Below are positions 7,839 through 9,353 of a DNA stretch of 9,353 nucleotides, piece after piece. Both the position numbers and the translations under genes were made by a program. The stretch is taken from positions 1 to 9,353 of the forward strand of contig JAEWHT010000036.1 in NCBI GenBank assembly GCA_023387695.1. Reading direction: 5' to 3'. This stretch comes from Pseudomonadota bacterium (GTDB taxonomy: Bacteria; Pseudomonadota; Alphaproteobacteria; Rhizobiales; Xanthobacteraceae). Position 1 is the first letter of the stretch. Each line of letters begins with the position of its first letter. Below the pieces are notes generated by a model, which was not told where the DNA came from, made no database searches, and worked only from the letters and a program-made list of their open reading frames with translations.

Positions 7839-7969
7839 TGGAAAATCCCTTTCACTAGGAAGGCGCGACACCGACGAACCGCAGACGCAAAGAGGCACGC
7901 TCGGGGAAAGCCCCCGGTTGGGCGGTGTCACAGATTGGTTGATTGCTTGTGACGGCGTCGATGGCGTCG
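7839..7969 (-). promoter_or_regulatory. narK operon leader RNA with mutually exclusive helices (candidate NasT/ANTAR attenuator)
   Basis: About 131 nt lie between the predicted start of transcription and the narK ATG. In RNA order, helix A is 7968-7951 (GACG/CGTC plus a closing C-G, one C-C mismatch) with hexaloop AUCGAC, having A at 1 and G at 4 as in ANTAR target RNAs. Helix B pairs GTCACA (7953-7948) with TGTGAC (7932-7927). Helix C is GCCC/GGGC (7923-7910) around hexaloop AACCGG, which lacks G at 4. Helix D is a nested stem: GACACCG (7929-7923) with CGGTGTC (7873-7867), AACCG (7919-7915) with CGGTT (7881-7877), and GGGG/CCCC around CTTT (7914-7903). A and B, B and D, and C and D share bases. 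No U-tract follows D, so an intrinsic terminator is not proved. In Bradyrhizobium this operon needs NasT, an ANTAR protein. Pairings were found by eye. Confidence 0.5.
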
Positions 7970-7979
7970 GAACCTGTAA

Positions 7980-7995
7980 TTCAAGCCCCGTGCCA
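7980..7995 (-). promoter_or_regulatory. Sigma-54 promoter of the narK operon
   Basis: The minus-strand sequence TGGCACGGGGCTTGAA matches the sigma-54 consensus TGGCACG-N4-TTGCW at 11 of 12 positions with exact spacing. The one deviation is A for C at -12, an important base. Predicted transcription start is near 7969. An NtrC-like palindrome is centred about 171 bp upstream of that start. Nitrogen-regulated sigma-54 promoters are known for nitrate assimilation operons, as in Klebsiella nasF. Confidence 0.65.
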
Positions 7996-8023
7996 ACGTG
8001 GGTCGACAAGAAAAGATAAGTGA

Positions 8024-8036
8024 AATCAATATAATA
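8024..8036 (+). promoter_or_regulatory. Possible IHF site between the activator site and the narK promoter
   Basis: AATCAA-N4-ATA matches the IHF consensus WATCAA-N4-TTR with one mismatch. It lies in an AT-rich stretch (8010-8075) between the NtrC palindrome and the narK sigma-54 promoter, where IHF-assisted looping would be expected. The motif is degenerate and chance matches are common. Confidence 0.25.
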
Positions 8037-8123
8037 CGACATATGACTAGATTTTAATCACGCCTATAATTGCATCAAACTTTGGCTTGCCGCTCAATTC
8101 TTGAATGCCGATTCGCCTGTTGA

Positions 8124-8148
8124 TTGTGCGTCGCACAAGTGTTGTGCA
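8124..8148. promoter_or_regulatory. NtrC-type activator site shared by two divergent promoters
   Basis: CGCACAAGTGTTGTGCA (8132-8148) matches the symmetric NtrC consensus TGCACCA-N3-TGGTGCA at 11 of 14 positions, with GCAC-N7-GTGC exact and perfect 6-bp arms. An overlapping second palindrome, TTGTGCG-T-CGCACAA (8124-8138), shares the left half-site, giving three alternating half-sites. The centre near 8140 is about 171 bp upstream of the predicted narK start and about 145 bp upstream of the predicted FNT start, both usual distances for an enhancer-like activator. Confidence 0.65.
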
Positions 8149-8258
8149 GCAGCCCGATTTTTCGCCATGAGCACCATCGGACACGTGGCGAGAGCGGATT
8201 CGCACAGGACAAATCCTGCAAAAGCGACGCGGTGAGCCGTCGCGAACGCTCACGCCTT

Positions 8259-8274
8259 TGGCATATCGATTGCT
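8259..8274 (+). promoter_or_regulatory. Sigma-54 promoter of the FNT transporter gene
   Basis: The plus-strand sequence TGGCATATCGATTGCT fits the degenerate sigma-54 consensus TGGCAYR-N4-TTGCW fully, including GG at -24 and GC at -12 with correct spacing. Predicted transcription start is near 8285. It points away from the narK promoter and would share the NtrC-like site at 8132-8148. Confidence 0.65.
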
Positions 8275-8285
8275 TCGCGAGCACG

Positions 8286-8424
8286 AGGCCAACGAAGACT
8301 GCAGTGCGCCGGGGCATCGAACTTCCGACAACCACTGGGACAGCGGGCGCAGTTCATTTGGCTGACCAAGGCGAGAACCGACGTCGGGTCGCGCCTGAGG
8401 TTCACACGCACAAAGGAACTGACG
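8286..8424 (+). other. 5' untranslated region of the FNT gene
   Basis: About 139 nt without a convincing gene lie between the predicted start and the FNT ATG. A 6-bp helix TGCGCC/GGCGCA (around 8308 and 8353) and the 10-bp palindrome CCGACGTCGG (near 8380-8390) could fold, but no clear attenuator or riboswitch is visible. The Shine-Dalgarno AAAGGA (8412-8417) lies 7 nt before the ATG. Confidence 0.4.
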
Positions 8425-9261
8425 ATGTCGTATCTCGCGCCTTCGGAATTCGTCACCAAGATGGTGGACGCTGGGGAATCCAAGATCTTCATGTCCACCC
8501 GGGATACGGTCATCCGCGCCTACATGGCCGGCGCCATCCTGGCACTCGCGGCCTGGTTCGCCGTCACCATCAACGTCAACACCGGCCAGCCGATCGTCGG
8601 CGCGCTACTGTTCCCGGTCGGATTCTCCATGCTTTATCTGCTGGGCTTCGACCTTCTGACCGGCGTCTTCGTGCTCGCCCCGCTCGCGCTGATCGACAAG
8701 CGGCCCGGCGTCACGCTCGGCGGCGTGTTGCGCAATTGGGGTCTGGTCTTTGTCGGCAATTTCGCCGGCGCGCTCACGGTGGCCTTCATGATGGCCTTCG
8801 TCACGACCTTCGGCTTCACCCAGGAGCCCGACAAGGTCGGCGCGGCGATCGGTAATATCGGCGAAGGCCGCACCCTCGGTTACGCCGCGCACGGCGCAGC
8901 CGGCATGGCGACGCTGTTCATCCGCGGCATGCTCTGCAACTGGATGGTCTCCACCGGCGTCGTCGGCGCGATGATCTCGACCACCGTCCCGGGGAAAGTG
9001 ATCGCGATGTGGATGCCAATCCTGGTGTTCTTCTACATGGTGTTCGAGCATTCGGTCGTGAACATGTTCCTGTTCCCGTCGGGGCTGATGCTCCACACCA
9101 AGTTCTCGATCCTCGACTATTTCATCTGGAACGAGATCCCGACCGTGCTGGGCAACCTCGTCGGCGGCCTCGCCTTCACCGGACTGACGCTCTACACCAC
9201 GCACGTGCTGACGAAGCCGAAGCGTGAGGTGGCGGCGAAGGCCCAGTCGCGCGCGGCCTGA
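8425..9261 (+). CDS. Formate/nitrite transporter (FNT) family channel, probable nitrite transporter
   Basis: A 278-aa inner-membrane protein with about six membrane segments (roughly 28-50, 58-90 broken, 102-128, 152-182, 192-218, 236-262), the usual FNT length and topology. The broken-helix region LLGFDLLTGVFVL (72-84) matches the first FNT signature, and GMLCNWMVS (168-176) matches the conserved stretch after the pore lysine region. FEHSVVNMFLFPSG (207-220) carries His209, equivalent to the pore histidine of E. coli FocA. FNT members carry formate, nitrite or hydrosulfide. Position beside a nitrate-reduction operon and a shared NtrC-like control region point to nitrite (NirC-like), but sequence alone does not exclude formate. 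ATG at 8425 is preceded by AAAGGA at 7 nt. It is the only plus-strand gene and is followed by a terminator. Confidence 0.94.
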   Translation: MSYLAPSEFVTKMVDAGESKIFMSTRDTVIRAYMAGAILALAAWFAVTINVNTGQPIVGALLFPVGFSMLYLLGFDLLTGVFVLAPLALIDKRPGVTLGGVLRNWGLVFVGNFAGALTVAFMMAFVTTFGFTQEPDKVGAAIGNIGEGRTLGYAAHGAAGMATLFIRGMLCNWMVSTGVVGAMISTTVPGKVIAMWMPILVFFYMVFEHSVVNMFLFPSGLMLHTKFSILDYFIWNEIPTVLGNLVGGLAFTGLTLYTTHVLTKPKREVAAKAQSRAA

Positions 9262-9295
9262 GCGATCGCTCTTCAACCGAGGAGCCTTTTCTGAC

Positions 9296-9330
9296 AAGGG
9301 AGCTTTGCCTGATAAGGTGAGGCTCCCTTT
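9296..9330 (+). terminator. Hairpin terminator after the FNT gene
   Basis: AAGGGAGC (9296-9303) pairs perfectly with GCTCCCTT (9322-9329). An inner GCCT-GATA-AGGT stem-loop can stack inside. The 3' side ends in CCCTTT then GCATT, a short and imperfect T-run. It lies 35 bp after the FNT stop. A competing pairing of GGAGCC (9281-9286) with GGCTCC (9321-9326) is possible. Confidence 0.7.
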
Positions 9331-9353
9331 GCATTGGTGGCGAGGATGAGCGG

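Noticed and set aside
7839..8042. N-terminal extension of narK to an upstream ATG at 8042
   Set aside because: The extra residues have no NarK similarity and would translate across the sigma-54 promoter and leader helices. The ATG at 7838 has a good Shine-Dalgarno and matches the family N-terminus.
8065..8070. TATAAT hexamer as a sigma-70 -10 element for the FNT gene
   Set aside because: No acceptable -35 element lies 16-18 bp upstream, and it is about 350 bp from the FNT start. The sigma-54 match is better placed.
8205..8218. CAGGA-CAAA-TCCTG dyad as a second activator site
   Set aside because: Arms are only 5 bp and do not match NtrC, FNR or NarL patterns; chance is likely.
8047..8335. 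Minus-strand open frames of 94 and 86 codons in the divergent intergenic region
   Set aside because: They overlap the NtrC-like site and FNT promoter, lack good ribosome sites and have no recognisable protein features.
8605..9297. Minus-strand open frame (230 codons) opposite the FNT gene
   Set aside because: Composition rich in Glu, Arg, His and Asp is typical of the antisense of hydrophobic membrane-protein codons; the plus strand is a clear FNT protein.

Overview
The window is GC-rich DNA (AT-rich only in short intergenic patches) with long, densely packed genes. It looks like an alphaproteobacterium of the Bradyrhizobium type. The main reason is the gene order narK - single-domain globin - FAD reductase - assimilatory nitrate reductase, all on the minus strand. 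This matches the narK-bjgb-flp-nasC unit of Bradyrhizobium diazoefficiens (formerly japonicum). The genus is inferred from synteny and protein character, not from a database search.

Layout, left to right. Positions 1-1825 (minus) hold most of a methyl-accepting chemotaxis protein with a periplasmic helical bimodular sensor; its C-terminal end lies beyond the left edge. A 36-bp interrupted palindrome (1839-1874) sits just upstream of its start. Then comes a tight minus-strand operon transcribed right to left: narK (7838-6456), globin bjgb (6333-5905), flp (5894-4677) and nasC (4661-1956). The gaps are about 120, 11 and 15 bases, and a perfect 11-bp-arm hairpin lies in the narK-bjgb gap. On the plus strand, divergent from narK, is a formate/nitrite-transporter (FNT) family gene (8425-9261) followed by a hairpin terminator.

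How the genes work together: NarK moves nitrate and/or nitrite across the inner membrane. NasC reduces nitrate to nitrite in the cytoplasm. Flp, which resembles the FAD/NAD(P)H part of NirB, is the likely electron donor to NasC and to the globin. The globin removes nitric oxide formed during nitrate assimilation. The FNT channel probably moves nitrite. No nitrite reductase, nrtABC nitrate ABC transporter or nasST regulator is present, so the nitrite-to-ammonium step and the nitrate sensor must be encoded elsewhere.

The most interesting part is the 586-bp divergent intergenic region (7839-8424). A near-consensus NtrC palindrome lies at 8132-8148. It is flanked by two outward-facing sigma-54 promoter matches, one toward narK (7980-7995) and one toward the FNT gene (8259-8274). 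Between the narK promoter and the narK start is a roughly 130-nt leader with several mutually exclusive helices, one of which has an ANTAR-type hexaloop (A at 1, G at 4). This suggests two-level control: nitrogen limitation through NtrC/sigma-54, then nitrate through a NasT-type RNA-binding regulator.
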